The notes under the pieces: generated by a model
Told to the model about the DNA's origin: nothing
What the model saw: only the letters and a program-made list of their open reading frames with translations
Databases searched by the model: none
In this document: positions 37,951 to 49,246 of the stretch, piece after piece
Layout of the letters: the number at the start of each line of letters is the position of its first letter
Position numbering within the stretch: position 1 is the stretch's first letter
Program-made: the position numbers and the translations under genes
Assembly: GCF_000425565.1 (NCBI RefSeq)
Contig: NZ_AUDR01000015.1
Span: 62,001-126,000 of the forward strand
Source of the DNA: Tepidiphilus margaritifer DSM 15129
Lineage (GTDB): Bacteria; Pseudomonadota; Gammaproteobacteria; Burkholderiales; Rhodocyclaceae
DNA length: 64,000 nt
Direction of reading: 5' to 3'

Positions 37951-39156
37951 TCATCCCAGCAACCGCGCAAAAGGACGATAGCGGACCAGGTCCCCTTCGC
38001 GGATGGGAGTGGCCGGCGGCACCTCGACCAGGCCGTCGGCCCAGACGAGGGAAGCGAGCATCGCCGATCCCTGATCGGGATGGAGCACCGCCCGACCCCG
38101 GGCATCGAGCCGGGCCCGCAGGAATTCCCGCCGTGGATCGGCCTTCAGGCGGGTGAAGCCCGCCTCCACCCACAGGGGCGGATCCAGCACTTCCCGCACC
38201 CCTTGCAGGCGCAACAGGAACGGACGGACGAAGAGGACGAAGGTGACGAAAGCGGAGACCGGATTCCCCGGCAGCCCCAGGAAGTGCGCCGCCCCGAGGC
38301 GCCCGTAGGCAAGCGGCTTGCCCGGCTTGATCGCCAGTTTCCACAGGTCCAGCCGCCCTTCCTGCCGCACGGCGGCCACGACGTGATCCTCCTCCCCTAC
38401 AGAGACCCCGCCACTCGTCAGGACGACGTCCGCCCCGTCGGCCGCCCGCCGCAGCGCCGCCCGGGTTTCTTCGAAACGATCCGGCACCACGCCGTAATCC
38501 TCGACCAGGCAGCCGAGCTCTTTGAGCAAGGCGCGCAGCAGATAGCGGTTCGAATTGTAGATCTGGCCTGGACCGAGCGGCTGTCCCGGCATCACCAGCT
38601 CGTCGCCCGTCGAAAAGAGCGCCACGCGGACGCGGCGGCGCACCGGCAGGGTAGCATACCCCACGGCGGCCGCAAGGCCCAGCGCCTGCGGACTCAGGCG
38701 GGTGCCCGCCGTCAGGATCTCGCTTCCCAGGGCGATTTCACTGCCCGCCCGCCGCACCGATTCCCACGGCTGCGGAACGTGGTGGAAGATGACTTCTTCC
38801 CCTTCCACCTCCACCCGTTCCTGCATCACGACCGCATCGGCCCCCTCGGGCAAGGGCGCACCGGTAAAGATGCGCGCGGCGCTGCCTGGCTCGAGCGGCA
38901 CGCCGACCGAGCCTGCCGGAATCCGCTGGCGCACCGGCAGCCGAACGCCAAGGAGGGCGACGTCGGCACAGCGCACGGCGTAGCCATCCATCGCCGCCGT
39001 GTCCTGGCGGGGCAAGGCGATCGGCGAGTAGAGGGTCTCCGACAAGACGCGCCGCTCCGCCTCCAGCGTCTCGATCAGTTCTTCTTCGAGCACCGGCTCC
39101 GCGGCCGCAAGCAAGCGGGACAAACCCTCTTCGAACGACATCAGGCTTTGCGCCAT
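37951..39156 (-). CDS. moeA: Molybdopterin molybdenumtransferase MoeA
   Basis: A 401-residue enzyme that inserts molybdate into adenylated molybdopterin. RQDTAAMDGYAVR is near residue 51, GAPLPEGADAVVMQE follows, then FSTGDELVMPGQPLGPGQIYNSN (MoCF domain), TSGGVSVGEEDHV and LPGNPVSAFVTF. The C-terminal domain IV is present. The start ATG at 39156 (MAQSLMSFEEGL) lies 22 bases after the helicase stop. It is one of three molybdenum cofactor genes in a row (moeA-moaD-moaE); a user enzyme is not in the window. Confidence 0.95.
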   Translation of the reverse strand: MAQSLMSFEEGLSRLLAAAEPVLEEELIETLEAERRVLSETLYSPIALPRQDTAAMDGYAVRCADVALLGVRLPVRQRIPAGSVGVPLEPGSAARIFTGAPLPEGADAVVMQERVEVEGEEVIFHHVPQPWESVRRAGSEIALGSEILTAGTRLSPQALGLAAAVGYATLPVRRRVRVALFSTGDELVMPGQPLGPGQIYNSNRYLLRALLKELGCLVEDYGVVPDRFEETRAALRRAADGADVVLTSGGVSVGEEDHVVAAVRQEGRLDLWKLAIKPGKPLAYGRLGAAHFLGLPGNPVSAFVTFVLFVRPFLLRLQGVREVLDPPLWVEAGFTRLKADPRREFLRARLDARGRAVLHPDQGSAMLASLVWADGLVEVPPATPIREGDLVRYRPFARLLG

Positions 39157-39178
39157 TTCTTTTTCCTCTCTTGGGGAT

Positions 39179-41185
39179 TCATTGCGTCTCGCCTCCCGCC
39201 GCGTCCAGCGGCGGAGCCGATCCTCCGCCGGCCTCGCGGGCAAGCGCCGCCAGGAAGGTCTCTGCCCGCGCCACTTCGCGCAGCCGCGCCATGGGCGGCA
39301 GGCTGGACCACAGAATCTTACCGTAACCGCGGGTAGCCATGCGCGGATCGCAGATACACAGCACGCCGCGGTCGCGCTCGCTGCGGATGAGCCGTCCCGC
39401 GCCCTGTTTGAGCTGGATGGTGGCGCGCGGCAGCTGCAGCAGGGCGAAAGGGGATTCGCCCTGCGCCGCGAGCCGGGCCATGCGCGCGGCGAGCACGGGA
39501 TCGTCGGGCGGAGCGAACGGCAGCTTGTCGATGATGACGAGCGAGAGCGCCTCACCGGCGACGTCCACCCCTTCCCAGAAACTCTGGCTGCCGACGAGCA
39601 CGGCGTGCGGCGTGGTGCGAAAGCGTTCGAGCAAGGCATGACGCGATCCTTCGCCCTGCACCAGCACCGTATACCCGGCCCCCAGGCGCGCGCGCAAGCC
39701 CTCACCCAGGCGCTGCATCGCCTTGAGCGAGGTGCACAGCACGAACGCCCGCCCTTCGGCGGCACGGATCAGCCGCTCGGCGACTTCCTCCACCGCCGGC
39801 AGATGCTGCGGCGAACCCGGCTCCGGCATCCCTTGGGGCACCAGTAACAAAGCCTGGCGGCGATAGTCGAACGGACTCGCCCAGATCCCCTCCTGCACCG
39901 GCAGCTCCTCGTCGAACAGCCCCAGGTCGCGGCGAAAATGCGCGAACGACCCAGCCACCGCGAGCGTGGCCGAAGTCATCACCCAGGCCCGCTCCCCGCC
40001 GGCAAGGAGCCGGGAAAACGCCGGCCCCGCTTCGATCGGCGTACGGTGCAAGGTGAAGCGCGTGCCCACCGCCTCCACCCAATGCACGAAACGCTCCTCC
40101 CCCTCGCCCCACTGGGCGAGCAGGTGCTCCAGCGCTTCGGCCCGAGTCGCGAGCCGCGGCAGGTTCTCGCTGCGTTCCTGCTGGCTTGCCAGCGCTTCGC
40201 GCAAGGCCGCCGCGCTCGCCGACAAGGTCTGCAGGGCCGAGGCGAACCCGGCGGCCTGCTCCAGCGCCTGCTGCCGCGGCCAGCGCAGCGTCTCGGCCGG
40301 CAGGCTCAGCCGCAGGTCCTTCACCGCCTTGTCGAAGGCGTCGATCGCCTCGCGCAAGGGCCGGAAATCCGGTGCCGCCACCAGCGCCTCCACCCGGGCA
40401 TCGCGCACGAGCTCGAAGCACTGGCTCGACGCCAGGCTCTCGCCGAAGAACACCGCCGCGAGCTCGGGCAGCTGGTGCGCCTCGTCGAACACCACCAGGT
40501 CCGCATCCGGCAAGAGGCCGCCCACCCCCTCGTCGCGCAGCACCAGATCGGAGAAAAAGAGGTGGTGGTTCACCACCACGCACTCGGCCTCCTGCGCCGC
40601 GCGCCGCGCCTTCATGAGGAAGCACTCCTGCCAGTGAGGGCAATCCTGGCCGAGGCAGTTGTCACGCGAGGAGGTGGCGAACGTCCAGGCGAAGGCATCC
40701 TCGGGCACTTCGGAGCATTCGGCCTTGTCCCCTGAAGCCGTGTGCTGGGCAAAGCGCGCGATGAGCCGCAAGAGCGCGGCGTCCTCGGCGGTGGCGAAGC
40801 GGCCGTGGGCGAGATTGCGTTCAAGGTGATAGTGGCAGACGTAGTTCTGGCGCCCCTTGAGGAGCGCCGTGCGCACCGGAATCTTCAACGCCTCCTTCAG
40901 GCGCGGCAGGTCGCGGTGAAAGAGCTGATCCTGCAAGGTCTTGGTGCCCGTCGACACGATCACCTTGCGCCCGGAGAGCAAGGCCGGCAGCAGATAGGCG
41001 AAGGTCTTGCCGGTGCCGGTACCGGCTTCGGCCAGCAACACCGCCTTCTCCTCGATGGCGCGGGCCACCGCGAGCGCCATCTCGTGCTGCTGCGGCCGAT
41101 GGACGAACCCGGGAATCGCCGCGGCGAGCCGCCCGCCCGGGCCGAGCTCCTCTTCGATGCGCGCCGCGAGCGTCTCCCCGTCCAT
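39179..41185 (-). CDS. DinG/YoaA-family Fe-S ATP-dependent DNA helicase
   Basis: A 668-residue XPD-like superfamily 2 helicase. Walker A is AGTGTGKT ending at residue 61, and the DEAH box is VVFDEAHQL. Four cysteines placed like an iron-sulfur cluster are C117, C177, C182 and C188. Later motifs include MTSATLA, SQSFWEGVDV and QGAGRLIRSE. The length fits YoaA or DinG, 5'-3' helicases that resolve damaged or structured DNA. I leave the symbol open because the two are hard to separate by eye. The ATG at 41185 follows AGGGGAG and lies 11 bases after zapE. Confidence 0.92.
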   Translation of the reverse strand: MDGETLAARIEEELGPGGRLAAAIPGFVHRPQQHEMALAVARAIEEKAVLLAEAGTGTGKTFAYLLPALLSGRKVIVSTGTKTLQDQLFHRDLPRLKEALKIPVRTALLKGRQNYVCHYHLERNLAHGRFATAEDAALLRLIARFAQHTASGDKAECSEVPEDAFAWTFATSSRDNCLGQDCPHWQECFLMKARRAAQEAECVVVNHHLFFSDLVLRDEGVGGLLPDADLVVFDEAHQLPELAAVFFGESLASSQCFELVRDARVEALVAAPDFRPLREAIDAFDKAVKDLRLSLPAETLRWPRQQALEQAAGFASALQTLSASAAALREALASQQERSENLPRLATRAEALEHLLAQWGEGEERFVHWVEAVGTRFTLHRTPIEAGPAFSRLLAGGERAWVMTSATLAVAGSFAHFRRDLGLFDEELPVQEGIWASPFDYRRQALLLVPQGMPEPGSPQHLPAVEEVAERLIRAAEGRAFVLCTSLKAMQRLGEGLRARLGAGYTVLVQGEGSRHALLERFRTTPHAVLVGSQSFWEGVDVAGEALSLVIIDKLPFAPPDDPVLAARMARLAAQGESPFALLQLPRATIQLKQGAGRLIRSERDRGVLCICDPRMATRGYGKILWSSLPPMARLREVARAETFLAALAREAGGGSAPPLDAAGGETQ

Positions 41186-41196
41186 CTCCCCTTCCG

Positions 41197-42354
41197 TCAG
41201 TCGGGCCGGTGCGCTTCGGCGAGGTACTCGCGCGTGCGCATCTCGATCAGGCGGCTCGCGGTGCGGGCGAACTCGTGCGCGTTCAAGCCCTCGCGATAGA
41301 GCTCCTGCGGCTCGGCCTCGGCGGTGGCGATCAGTTTCACCCGATGATCGTAGAGCACGTCGATGAGCCAGGTGAAGCGCCGCGCCTGCGAGGCCTGCGC
41401 CGGCCCCATGCGGGGAATGCCGCTCAGGAGCACCGTGTCGTGCTCGCGCGCGATCTCGAGATAGTCGTTCTGCGAGCGCGGCCCGTCGCACAGCGCCGCG
41501 AAGGTGAACCAGACCACGTCCAGGTGCCGGCCGAGATAGGGAATCTCGCGGTCGAAGAGCTCGAGCATGCCGGGCATGGGATCTTGGCCCGTCAGACGCC
41601 GGAAGTCCTCCCGCAATTTCGCCTCGTTCTCCGGCGAAGGCGGCACGAGGTAGAGCTCGACGTTCTCCAGGGTACGCAGGCGGTAGTCCGTGCCGGAATC
41701 GACCTCCAGCACGTCGAAGGTGCGTTCGATGAGCGCGATGGTAGGCAGAAAATTCACCCGCATGAGCCCGTTGGGATAGAGCCCGTGCGGCGGATAGTTG
41801 GAGGTGAATACGAAGACCACGCCGCGTGCGAGCAAGGCTTCCAGGAGCCGCCCCAGAATCATGGCATCGGCGATGTCCGAGACGTGGAATTCGTCGAAAC
41901 ACAGCAGCCGCACCTCGGCGGCGATGTCCTCGGCCACCTTGGCCAAAGGATCGGGCACTTCCCGATGCCGCCGCAAGTCTTCATGCACGCGCTGCATGAA
42001 GGCGTGGAAATGCACCCGGCGCTTGGCGGGAAAAGGACAGGCGGCAAAGAACACGTCCATCACGAAGCTCTTGCCGCGCCCCACTCCGCCCCAGAGATAG
42101 ACGCTGCGCACCGCCGGCTCGGCGGGCATCGCCTCCTTCGGCGCGAAGACGCGGCGCAGAAAGCCCAGCGTCGAGCGCGGCGATCCCACGGGACGCGGCG
42201 CTCTGCGCCCGGTGCGGCAGAGTTCTTCACACAGCCGCTGGAGGCGCTCGACGGCGCGGCGCTGCGCCGGATCGGGACGATAACCCCGCTCGGCGAGCGC
42301 CGCCTCATAGGCCGCAACGATGTCACCCGCCGCGGCCGCGACCTGCTCGGCCAT
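41197..42354 (-). CDS. zapE: Cell division ATPase ZapE (AFG1 family)
   Basis: A 385-residue AFG1-like ATPase. Walker A is GGVGRGKS at 89-96, Walker B is LCFDEFHVSD near 160, and FTSNYPPHGLYPNGL is the conserved sensor region. ZapE binds FtsZ and is needed for division under low oxygen and at high temperature in E. coli. The mitochondrial relative AFG1 handles respiratory-chain proteins, which is notable beside the TCA genes. The start overlaps the lpd stop as TGATG, so it is translationally coupled to lpd. Confidence 0.94.
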   Translation of the reverse strand: MAEQVAAAAGDIVAAYEAALAERGYRPDPAQRRAVERLQRLCEELCRTGRRAPRPVGSPRSTLGFLRRVFAPKEAMPAEPAVRSVYLWGGVGRGKSFVMDVFFAACPFPAKRRVHFHAFMQRVHEDLRRHREVPDPLAKVAEDIAAEVRLLCFDEFHVSDIADAMILGRLLEALLARGVVFVFTSNYPPHGLYPNGLMRVNFLPTIALIERTFDVLEVDSGTDYRLRTLENVELYLVPPSPENEAKLREDFRRLTGQDPMPGMLELFDREIPYLGRHLDVVWFTFAALCDGPRSQNDYLEIAREHDTVLLSGIPRMGPAQASQARRFTWLIDVLYDHRVKLIATAEAEPQELYREGLNAHEFARTASRLIEMRTREYLAEAHRPD

Positions 42355-43775
42355 CAGAAATGCAGCGCCCGGCGATCGACCGCCAGCGCCGCTTCGTGCA
42401 TCACTTCGGACAGCGTCGGGTGGGCATGGCAAATGCGCGCGATGTCCTCGGACGCCGCACCGAACTCCAGCGCCACCACCGCCTCGGCGATGAGCTCGGA
42501 GGCGTTCGCCCCGATGATGTGCACGCCCAGGATGCGATCGGTCTTGGCGCAGGCGATCATCTTGACGAAACCCTGCGGCGCCCCCATACCCAGTGCCCGG
42601 CCGTTGGCAAGGAAAGGAACCTTGCCGACGCGATACGCCACGCCCTCGGCCTTGAGCTGATTCTCGGTCTTGCCCACCCAGGCGATCTCGGGTGCGGTGT
42701 AGATCACCCAGGGGATGGCGTCGTAATTCACGTGCCCCGCCTGACCGGCGATGCGCTCGGCCACCATCACCCCTTCTTCCATCGCCTTGTGCGCGAGCAT
42801 GGGGCCGCGCACCACGTCGCCCACGGCCCACACGTTGGGCAGGTTCGTGCGGCAATGATCGTCGACCACGAGCTGGCCCCGTTCATTGACCTGCAACCCG
42901 ATCACTTCGGCGCCGAGCCCGTCGGTGTTGGGCACGCGCCCCACCGAAACGATGACCCGGTCGGCCTCCAGCGTCTGCTCCTTGCCTTCCTGATCGCGGT
43001 AGCGCAAGATCGCCCCGTCACCTTTCACCTCGGCGCCCTCGATGGTGACGCCGAACTGGAACTTGAACCCCTGCTTGGTGAAGAGCGACAGCGCCTCCTT
43101 GGCCACGTCCGGATCGGCCGCGGCGAGAAAGTCGGGCAGCGCTTCGAGGATGGTCACTTCCGACCCCAGACGACGCCACACCGACCCCATCTCGAGCCCG
43201 ATGACACCGGCCCCGACGATGACGAGCCGCTTGGGCACCGATTGCAATTCGAGCGCGCCGACGTTGTCGCACACGATGCGGTTATCCACCGGCAGGTTCG
43301 GCAGATGGCGCGCCTTGGAGCCCGTCGCCACGATCACGTGCTTGGCGAGCACTGTCTCCTCGCCCACGCGCACCTGCCAGCTCTCCCCTTCGCGACCGAG
43401 AAACTGCCCATGACCGGGCAGCAAGGTCACCTTGTTCTTGCGAAAGAGCCCCTTGATCCCCTGGGTGAGCTGGGTGACGATGCCGGCCTTGCGCTGCATC
43501 ATCGCCGGCACGTCGATCGCCAGCCCCTGCACACGGATGCCCTGACCCGCAAAGGCGTGGGCCGCCTCCTCATAGAGGTGCGAAGTGTGCAGCAGAGCCT
43601 TCGAGGGAATACAGCCCACATTGAGGCAGGTTCCGCCAAGGCGAGGTTCACCCTTGGGGTCGGCATAAGGGTTGGATTCACAGCAGGCAGTTTTGAACCC
43701 GAGCTGCGCCGCGCGAATCGCCGCGACGTACCCTCCCGGACCACCGCCGATCACCAAGACGTCGAAACTTTGCAT
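42354..43775 (-). CDS. lpd: Dihydrolipoyl dehydrogenase (E3)
   Basis: A 473-residue flavoprotein that reoxidises the lipoyl group of the 2-oxoglutarate dehydrogenase complex with NAD. The FAD motif [10 protein letters not shown] is near residue 10, the redox disulfide Cys50/Cys55 in GGTCLNVGC, the NAD motif [11 protein letters not shown] near 180, and the catalytic His in CHAHPTLSE near 450. The ATG at 43775 follows GAGGAGG. It lies after odhB, but a terminator-like hairpin sits between the two, so its level may be set separately from odhAB. Confidence 0.96.
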   Translation of the reverse strand: MQSFDVLVIGGGPGGYVAAIRAAQLGFKTACCESNPYADPKGEPRLGGTCLNVGCIPSKALLHTSHLYEEAAHAFAGQGIRVQGLAIDVPAMMQRKAGIVTQLTQGIKGLFRKNKVTLLPGHGQFLGREGESWQVRVGEETVLAKHVIVATGSKARHLPNLPVDNRIVCDNVGALELQSVPKRLVIVGAGVIGLEMGSVWRRLGSEVTILEALPDFLAAADPDVAKEALSLFTKQGFKFQFGVTIEGAEVKGDGAILRYRDQEGKEQTLEADRVIVSVGRVPNTDGLGAEVIGLQVNERGQLVVDDHCRTNLPNVWAVGDVVRGPMLAHKAMEEGVMVAERIAGQAGHVNYDAIPWVIYTAPEIAWVGKTENQLKAEGVAYRVGKVPFLANGRALGMGAPQGFVKMIACAKTDRILGVHIIGANASELIAEAVVALEFGAASEDIARICHAHPTLSEVMHEAALAVDRRALHF

Positions 43776-43796
43776 CGATCCTTCCTCCTCATGACG

Positions 43797-43821
43797 AAAA
43801 AGGGGCGGCATGTACCGCCCC
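43797..43821 (-). terminator. Terminator-like hairpin between odhB and lpd
   Basis: A perfect GGGGCGG-TACATG-CCGCCCC stem-loop is followed by TTTTT on the minus strand, 9 bases after the odhB stop and about 20 bases before the lpd ribosome site. It looks like an intrinsic terminator or attenuator inside the TCA run. Confidence 0.75.
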
Positions 43822-43830
43822 CCGCGGCAA

Positions 43831-45033
43831 TCACACTCCAAAGAGCAGGCGCGCCGGATCTTCCAGAGCTTCCTTGATCGTCACGAGTCCCAGCACCGCC
43901 TCGCGCCCATCGATGATGCGGTGATCGTAAGACAGGGCGAGGTAGTTGATCGGACGGATCACGATCTGGCCATTTTCGACCACCGGACGGTCTTTGGTGG
44001 CATGGATGCCGAGGATGGCCGACTGCGGCGGGTTGATGATCGGCGTGGAGAGCATGGAGCCGAACACCCCGCCGTTGGAGATGGAGAAGGTTCCCCCGGT
44101 CAATTCTTCGAGCGACAGACGCCCGTCCTTGGCTTTTTCGGCGAACTCGTTGATCTTTTTCTCGATCTCGGCCATGGAGAGCTGGTCGGCATCACGCAGG
44201 ATGGGCACCACCAGACCGCGCGGCGAACCGACGGCGATACCGATGTCGATGTAGCCATGATAGATGATGTCGTCGCCATCGACCGAAGCGTTGAGAATGG
44301 GGAATTTCTTCAGGGCGGCGCAAGCGGCCTTGACAAAGAAACTCATGAACCCCAGTCGCACGCCGTGTTCCTTCTCGAACTTCTCGCCGTACTTCTTGCG
44401 CAGCTCGATGACGGCGGCCATGTTGACCTCGTTGAAGGTGGTCAGCATGGCGTTTTCGTTCTTCGACTTGAGCAGGCGCTCGGCGATGCGCTTGCGCAGC
44501 TTGGTCATGGGCACGCGCTGCTCGGGACGCTCCCCGCTCACGGCGACGGGCGGCACGGCGGGCGCAGCGGCCACGGCCGGCTTGGCAGCCGCCGGCTGAG
44601 CCGCGAGCGCGTCTTCCTTGGTGATGCGTCCGCCGCGCCCGCTACCGGCGACGCTCTCGGGCGCCACCCCTTTCTCTTCCAGGATCTTGCGCGCGGCGGG
44701 GCTCGCCACCGCAGCCGCCGGTGCGGCTTGAGCCGCAGGCTGGGCCGTCGGTGCGGAGGCAGGAGTCGTTGCCGCTTCACCGGCAGCCGGCTTGGCCTCG
44801 GTATCGATCTGGGCGATCACCTCGCCGGAGGTCACGGGAGCGCCGTCCCCCTTGAGGATCTTCACCAGCACCCCGTCGGCGGGGGCGGGCGTTTCCAGGA
44901 CCACTTTGTCGGTCTCGATATCGACGAGGTTCTCGTCGCGGCGGACGAACTCCCCTTCCTTCTTGTGCCAGGCCACCAGCGAGGCTTCGGCCACCGATTC
45001 GGACAGCTGCGGCACTTTCACTTCGATCAACAT
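43831..45033 (-). CDS. odhB: 2-oxoglutarate dehydrogenase E2 (dihydrolipoyl succinyltransferase)
   Basis: A 400-residue acyltransferase. Its single N-terminal lipoyl domain has the lipoylated Lys43 in [10 protein letters not shown]. An Ala/Pro-rich linker leads to an E3-binding domain ([13 protein letters not shown], about 107-145), a second linker, and the catalytic domain with [12 protein letters not shown]. One lipoyl domain and the start [14 protein letters not shown] mark it as the succinyltransferase rather than acetyltransferase. The ATG at 45033 lies 34 bases after the odhA stop. Also called sucB. Confidence 0.96.
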   Translation of the reverse strand: MLIEVKVPQLSESVAEASLVAWHKKEGEFVRRDENLVDIETDKVVLETPAPADGVLVKILKGDGAPVTSGEVIAQIDTEAKPAAGEAATTPASAPTAQPAAQAAPAAAVASPAARKILEEKGVAPESVAGSGRGGRITKEDALAAQPAAAKPAVAAAPAVPPVAVSGERPEQRVPMTKLRKRIAERLLKSKNENAMLTTFNEVNMAAVIELRKKYGEKFEKEHGVRLGFMSFFVKAACAALKKFPILNASVDGDDIIYHGYIDIGIAVGSPRGLVVPILRDADQLSMAEIEKKINEFAEKAKDGRLSLEELTGGTFSISNGGVFGSMLSTPIINPPQSAILGIHATKDRPVVENGQIVIRPINYLALSYDHRIIDGREAVLGLVTIKEALEDPARLLFGV

Positions 45034-45067
45034 GTCATTCTCCTGACGGTCTGGTGCGACGGCGTGC

Positions 45068-47902
45068 TCAATCGGCCAGGATCGGGCCAAATGCCCCTTC
45101 GATCACGGCTTTTTGTTGCGCCACGTGCTTGGCGAGGTAACCCACGGCAGGGGAAGAACTGGCCGGACGCGCGACGAGCAGCAGCCGGCGGCCGCGCCCG
45201 AGCTCGTTCTTCAGGTGCTGGCGCGACAGCAGCCAGTACCACACGCCCTGGTTGCGCGGTTCTTCCTGCACCCAGACGAGTTCCTTGGCCTGGGCGAAAG
45301 GCTTGAGGGCGGCGTTGAGCGCCTCGGCCGGGAAGGGATAGAGTTGCTCCAGCCGGATGATGGCCGTATCGTCGATCCCCTTCTCGCGCCGGTAAGCGAG
45401 CAACTCGTAATAGATCTTGCCCTGGCACAACAGTACGCGTTTGACCTTTTTCGGCGCGAGCTCTTCGACTTCGCCGATCACGGTCCGATAGCCGCCGCGC
45501 AGGAAGTCTTCCATCGGGGAAGCAGCTTCTTTCAGGCGCAACAGCGATTTGGGCGTGAACACCACGAGGGGCTTGCGCACGCGCCGCAGCATCTGGCGGC
45601 GCAGCAGATGGAAGATCTGCGCCGCATTGGTGGGCACACACACCTGCCAGTTGCGCTCGGCCGACAGCTGCAAGTAGCGCTCGATGCGCGCCGAAGAGTG
45701 CTCCGGCCCTTGTCCTTCATAGCCGTGCGGCAGCAGCAAGGTGAGCCCGCACAAGCGCCCCCATTTGGCTTCGCCGGAGGCGATGAACTGGTCGATCACC
45801 ACCTGTGCGCCGTTGGCGAAGTCGCCGAACTGGGCCTCCCAGATGGTGAGCTGATTCGGCTCGGTGATGGCGTAGCCATAATCGAAGCCCAACGTCCCTT
45901 CTTCCGAGAGGGTGGAGTCATAGACGTAGAACGGCGCCTGCCCTTCCTGGATGTTCTGCAGCGGAACGTAAGTACCTTCGTCGCGTCGCTCGCGGTTCTG
46001 GTCGTGCAGCACCGCGTGGCGATGGAAGAAGGTACCGCGCCCCACGTCTTCGCCCGACAGGCGCACGCCGAACCCCTGAGCCACGAGGGAAGCATAGGCG
46101 AGGTTCTCGCCGAACCCCCAGTCGGCCGGGAGCTCGCCGCGCCCCATCGCCCGCCGGTCCTCGATGATCTTCTGCACCCGCGGATGCAAGGCGAAGCCCT
46201 CGGGGATCGTGGTGAGCCGTTCGGCCAGGCGTCGATATTCGGCCGCGGGAATGGACGTGTCACACTCGTCGGTATAGGGTTGACCGATGAAAGGCGTCCA
46301 GTCGATCGCGTGCTTGCGCACCACGTTGGCCACGACGGGGTTATAGAGGAGTTCGCCCCGGTCGAGATGTTCGCGGTATTCCTGGATGTAGCGCTCGGGG
46401 TCGTCCGGGGCGATCACCCCGCTCTGCACGAGGTAATCGGCATAGAGCTTGCGCGTGCCCGGATGCTGCCGGATACGGCGATACATCAGCGGCTGGGTCA
46501 CGGCCGGCTCGTCCTGCTCGTTGTGTCCGAGCTTGCGGAAACACACGACGTCGACCACCACGTCTTTCTTGAACTCCTTGCGGAATTCCATGGCGAGCTG
46601 CATCACGAAGGCCACCGCCTCGGGGTCGTCGCCGTTGACGTGGAAGATGGGCGCCTCCGCCATCTTGAAGATGTCGGTGCAGTAGGTGGAGGAGCGCAGG
46701 TCGCGCGGATCGGACGTGGTAAAGCCGATCTGGTTGTTGATGACGATGTGCACCGCGCCGCCCACGCCATAGCCGCGCGTCTGGGCGAAATTGAGCACCT
46801 CCTGGTTTACCCCTTGCCCCGCCACCGCCGCGTCGCCGTGGATGATGATCGGCACGACCTGATCCCTGGCTTCGGCCGGGTCGCGGCGCTGCTGGCGGGC
46901 GTAAGTCGAGCCGAGCACGACGGGGTTGACGATCTCGAGATGCGAGGGGTTGAACATGAGCGAGAGGTGCACCGGCCCGCCCGGGGTGAGCACGTCGCTC
47001 GAAAAACCCATGTGGTACTTCACGTCGCCGGCGGTGAGCTCCTCGGCTTTCTTGCCTTCGAATTCGGCAAAGAGCATGGCCGGCGGTTTGCCCAGGACAT
47101 TGACCAGCACGTTGAGACGCCCGCGGTGCGCCATGCCGATGACGACTTCCTGCGCGCCATGCCGGCCGGCCACGCGGATCGCCTCGTCGAGCGCCACGAG
47201 GGCCGACTCACCCCCTTCGAGCGAGAAACGCTTCTGGCCGACGTAGCGGGTGTGCAGATAACGCTCCAGGGTTTCGGCCGCGGTGAGCCGCTCGAGGATG
47301 CGCTTCTGCTGATCGGCCGTGAGTTTCGCCTTGCCATGCACCGGCTCGAAGCGCGCCTGCAGCCAGCGCTTCTGGGCCGTGTCGGTGATGTACATGTATT
47401 CGACGCCCACGGTGCGGCAATACGTCTGACGCAGCGCATCGAGGATCTCGCGCAGCGTGGCCGTCTGCTTCTCGAGCCCGCGGAAAGAGCCGACGTTGAA
47501 CTCGCGATTGAGGTCGGCTTCCGTGAGCCCGTAGGTAGCCGGCTCGAGTTCCTCGACGCGCGGTTTCTCGTGCATCTTCAGGGGATCGATGTCGGCGACG
47601 CGGTGCCCGAGGAAACGGTGCGCGTTGATGAGCTGCAGCACGCCCACCTGGCGCTGGCCATCGTCGGTACCTGCTTTGAGGTAACGCACCGGCCCCATCT
47701 TGGCCATTTGCTCGAACGCGGCGCGGATCGGAGCGTGCGGCACTTCCTGCTCCGGACCCGGCCCCTGACGCAGGGCGTCGAAATAGCGCCGCCACTCTTC
47801 GGGGACCGACTGCGGATCGACGAGATAGTGCTCGTAGAGCTCCTCGATGAAAGGGGCGTTGGCCCCGAAAAGGACGGTCGTGTCCTGGAATTCCTTGTAC
47901 AT
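45068..47902 (-). CDS. odhA: 2-oxoglutarate dehydrogenase E1
   Basis: A 944-residue thiamine-diphosphate enzyme that decarboxylates 2-oxoglutarate. N-terminal E2-binding motif [17 protein letters not shown] is present, and [17 protein letters not shown] and [15 protein letters not shown] lie in the cofactor domain. [24 protein letters not shown] and the C-terminal MTHFKPKSLLR-like segment ([10 protein letters not shown]) complete the fold. The length is typical. The ATG at 47902 follows GGGAG. It is upstream of odhB and downstream of gltA, giving a citrate-synthase-to-succinyl-CoA segment in pathway order. Also called sucA. Confidence 0.96.
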   Translation of the reverse strand: MYKEFQDTTVLFGANAPFIEELYEHYLVDPQSVPEEWRRYFDALRQGPGPEQEVPHAPIRAAFEQMAKMGPVRYLKAGTDDGQRQVGVLQLINAHRFLGHRVADIDPLKMHEKPRVEELEPATYGLTEADLNREFNVGSFRGLEKQTATLREILDALRQTYCRTVGVEYMYITDTAQKRWLQARFEPVHGKAKLTADQQKRILERLTAAETLERYLHTRYVGQKRFSLEGGESALVALDEAIRVAGRHGAQEVVIGMAHRGRLNVLVNVLGKPPAMLFAEFEGKKAEELTAGDVKYHMGFSSDVLTPGGPVHLSLMFNPSHLEIVNPVVLGSTYARQQRRDPAEARDQVVPIIIHGDAAVAGQGVNQEVLNFAQTRGYGVGGAVHIVINNQIGFTTSDPRDLRSSTYCTDIFKMAEAPIFHVNGDDPEAVAFVMQLAMEFRKEFKKDVVVDVVCFRKLGHNEQDEPAVTQPLMYRRIRQHPGTRKLYADYLVQSGVIAPDDPERYIQEYREHLDRGELLYNPVVANVVRKHAIDWTPFIGQPYTDECDTSIPAAEYRRLAERLTTIPEGFALHPRVQKIIEDRRAMGRGELPADWGFGENLAYASLVAQGFGVRLSGEDVGRGTFFHRHAVLHDQNRERRDEGTYVPLQNIQEGQAPFYVYDSTLSEEGTLGFDYGYAITEPNQLTIWEAQFGDFANGAQVVIDQFIASGEAKWGRLCGLTLLLPHGYEGQGPEHSSARIERYLQLSAERNWQVCVPTNAAQIFHLLRRQMLRRVRKPLVVFTPKSLLRLKEAASPMEDFLRGGYRTVIGEVEELAPKKVKRVLLCQGKIYYELLAYRREKGIDDTAIIRLEQLYPFPAEALNAALKPFAQAKELVWVQEEPRNQGVWYWLLSRQHLKNELGRGRRLLLVARPASSSPAVGYLAKHVAQQKAVIEGAFGPILAD

Positions 47903-47950
47903 GGGGATCTCCCTTTCAGGCCTGGGCCTGGGTTCCTGTCATACGGCGGC

Positions 47951-49246
47951 TCATCCCCGAGCGTCGAGCGGTACGACGTTGCGACGCGACGCACCGACAT
48001 AGAGCTGACGCGGACGACCGATCTTGTATTCGGGATCGGTGATCATTTCTTCCCACTGCGTGAACCACCCCACCGTGCGCGCCAGCGCGAAGATGCAGGT
48101 GAACATCGAGGTCGGGATGCCGATGGCGCGTTGCACGATGCCGGAGTAGAAGTCCACGTTGGGATAGAGTTTCTTCTCGACGAAATATTCGTCTTCCAAT
48201 GCGATTTTTTCGAGGGCGAGCGCGAGCTTGAAGAGACGATCGTTCTCCAGGCCCAGCTCCTGCAGCACCTCGTAGCAGATCTTGCGCATGAGCTTGGCGC
48301 GAGGGTCGTAGTTTTTGTAGACGCGGTGACCGAAGCCCATGAGCTTGAAGGGATCGTTCTTGTCCTTGGCACGCTTGATGTATTCGCCCACGCGAGAGAC
48401 GTCGCCGATCTCCTCGAGCATGCGCAGACAGGCTTCGTTGGCGCCGCCGTGCGCCGGCCCCCACAGGCAGGCGATGCCGGCGGAAATACAGGCGAAGGGG
48501 TTCGCTCCCGACGAACCAGCCAGGCGCACCGTGGAGGTGGAGGCGTTCTGCTCGTGGTCGGCGTGCAGCGTGAAAATGACGTCCATCGCCCGCACGAGCA
48601 CCGGATTGGGCTCGTACTTCTCGCAGGGTGTACCGAACATCATGTGCAGGAAGTTGGCGGCGTAAGGCAAGTCGTTGCGCGGGTACATGAAGGGTTGTCC
48701 CACGTTGTACTTGTAGGCCATCGCCACGATGGTGGGCATCTTGGCCACCAGGCGGATGAAAGAGATCATGCGATGCTCGGCGTCATTGAAGTCGAGCACG
48801 TCGTGATAGAAGGCCGAGAGCGCGCCGACCACCCCGACCATCACCGCCATGGGGTGTGCATCCCGGCGAAAGCCGGTGAAGAAACGGTGCATCTGGTCAT
48901 GCAGCATGCTGTGACGCCGCACGCGGGTGTCGAAATCTTCCAACTGGGCCTTGGTGGGCAGCTCGCCGTTGCGCAGCAGATAGGCGACTTCGATGAAGGA
49001 GCACTGTTCGGCCAGTTGCTCGATGGGATAGCCGCGATAGAGGAGTTCGCCCTTGTCGCCATCGATGTAGGTGATGGAAGAACGGCAGCTCGCGGTCGAG
49101 AGAAAACCGGGGTCGTAGGTGAAATGCCCGGTCTCGCTGCCGAGCTTGCGGATGTCGATCACGTCGTTGCCGAGCGTGCCCGAGAGAATGGGATAGTGAT
49201 ATTCCTTGCCGTCGATGACGAGCGTCGCTTTGCGTTCCGTGCTCAT
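47951..49246 (-). CDS. gltA: Citrate synthase, type II
   Basis: A 431-residue hexameric-type citrate synthase, as in Gram-negative bacteria. A small N-terminal beta domain starts [15 protein letters not shown]. Catalytic histidines are in [10 protein letters not shown] and [14 protein letters not shown], and the catalytic Asp lies near [15 protein letters not shown]-sensitive allostery is common in this type. The start ATG at 49246 overlaps the sdhE stop as ATGA, tying it to the succinate dehydrogenase genes. Confidence 0.96.
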   Translation of the reverse strand: MSTERKATLVIDGKEYHYPILSGTLGNDVIDIRKLGSETGHFTYDPGFLSTASCRSSITYIDGDKGELLYRGYPIEQLAEQCSFIEVAYLLRNGELPTKAQLEDFDTRVRRHSMLHDQMHRFFTGFRRDAHPMAVMVGVVGALSAFYHDVLDFNDAEHRMISFIRLVAKMPTIVAMAYKYNVGQPFMYPRNDLPYAANFLHMMFGTPCEKYEPNPVLVRAMDVIFTLHADHEQNASTSTVRLAGSSGANPFACISAGIACLWGPAHGGANEACLRMLEEIGDVSRVGEYIKRAKDKNDPFKLMGFGHRVYKNYDPRAKLMRKICYEVLQELGLENDRLFKLALALEKIALEDEYFVEKKLYPNVDFYSGIVQRAIGIPTSMFTCIFALARTVGWFTQWEEMITDPEYKIGRPRQLYVGASRRNVVPLDARG

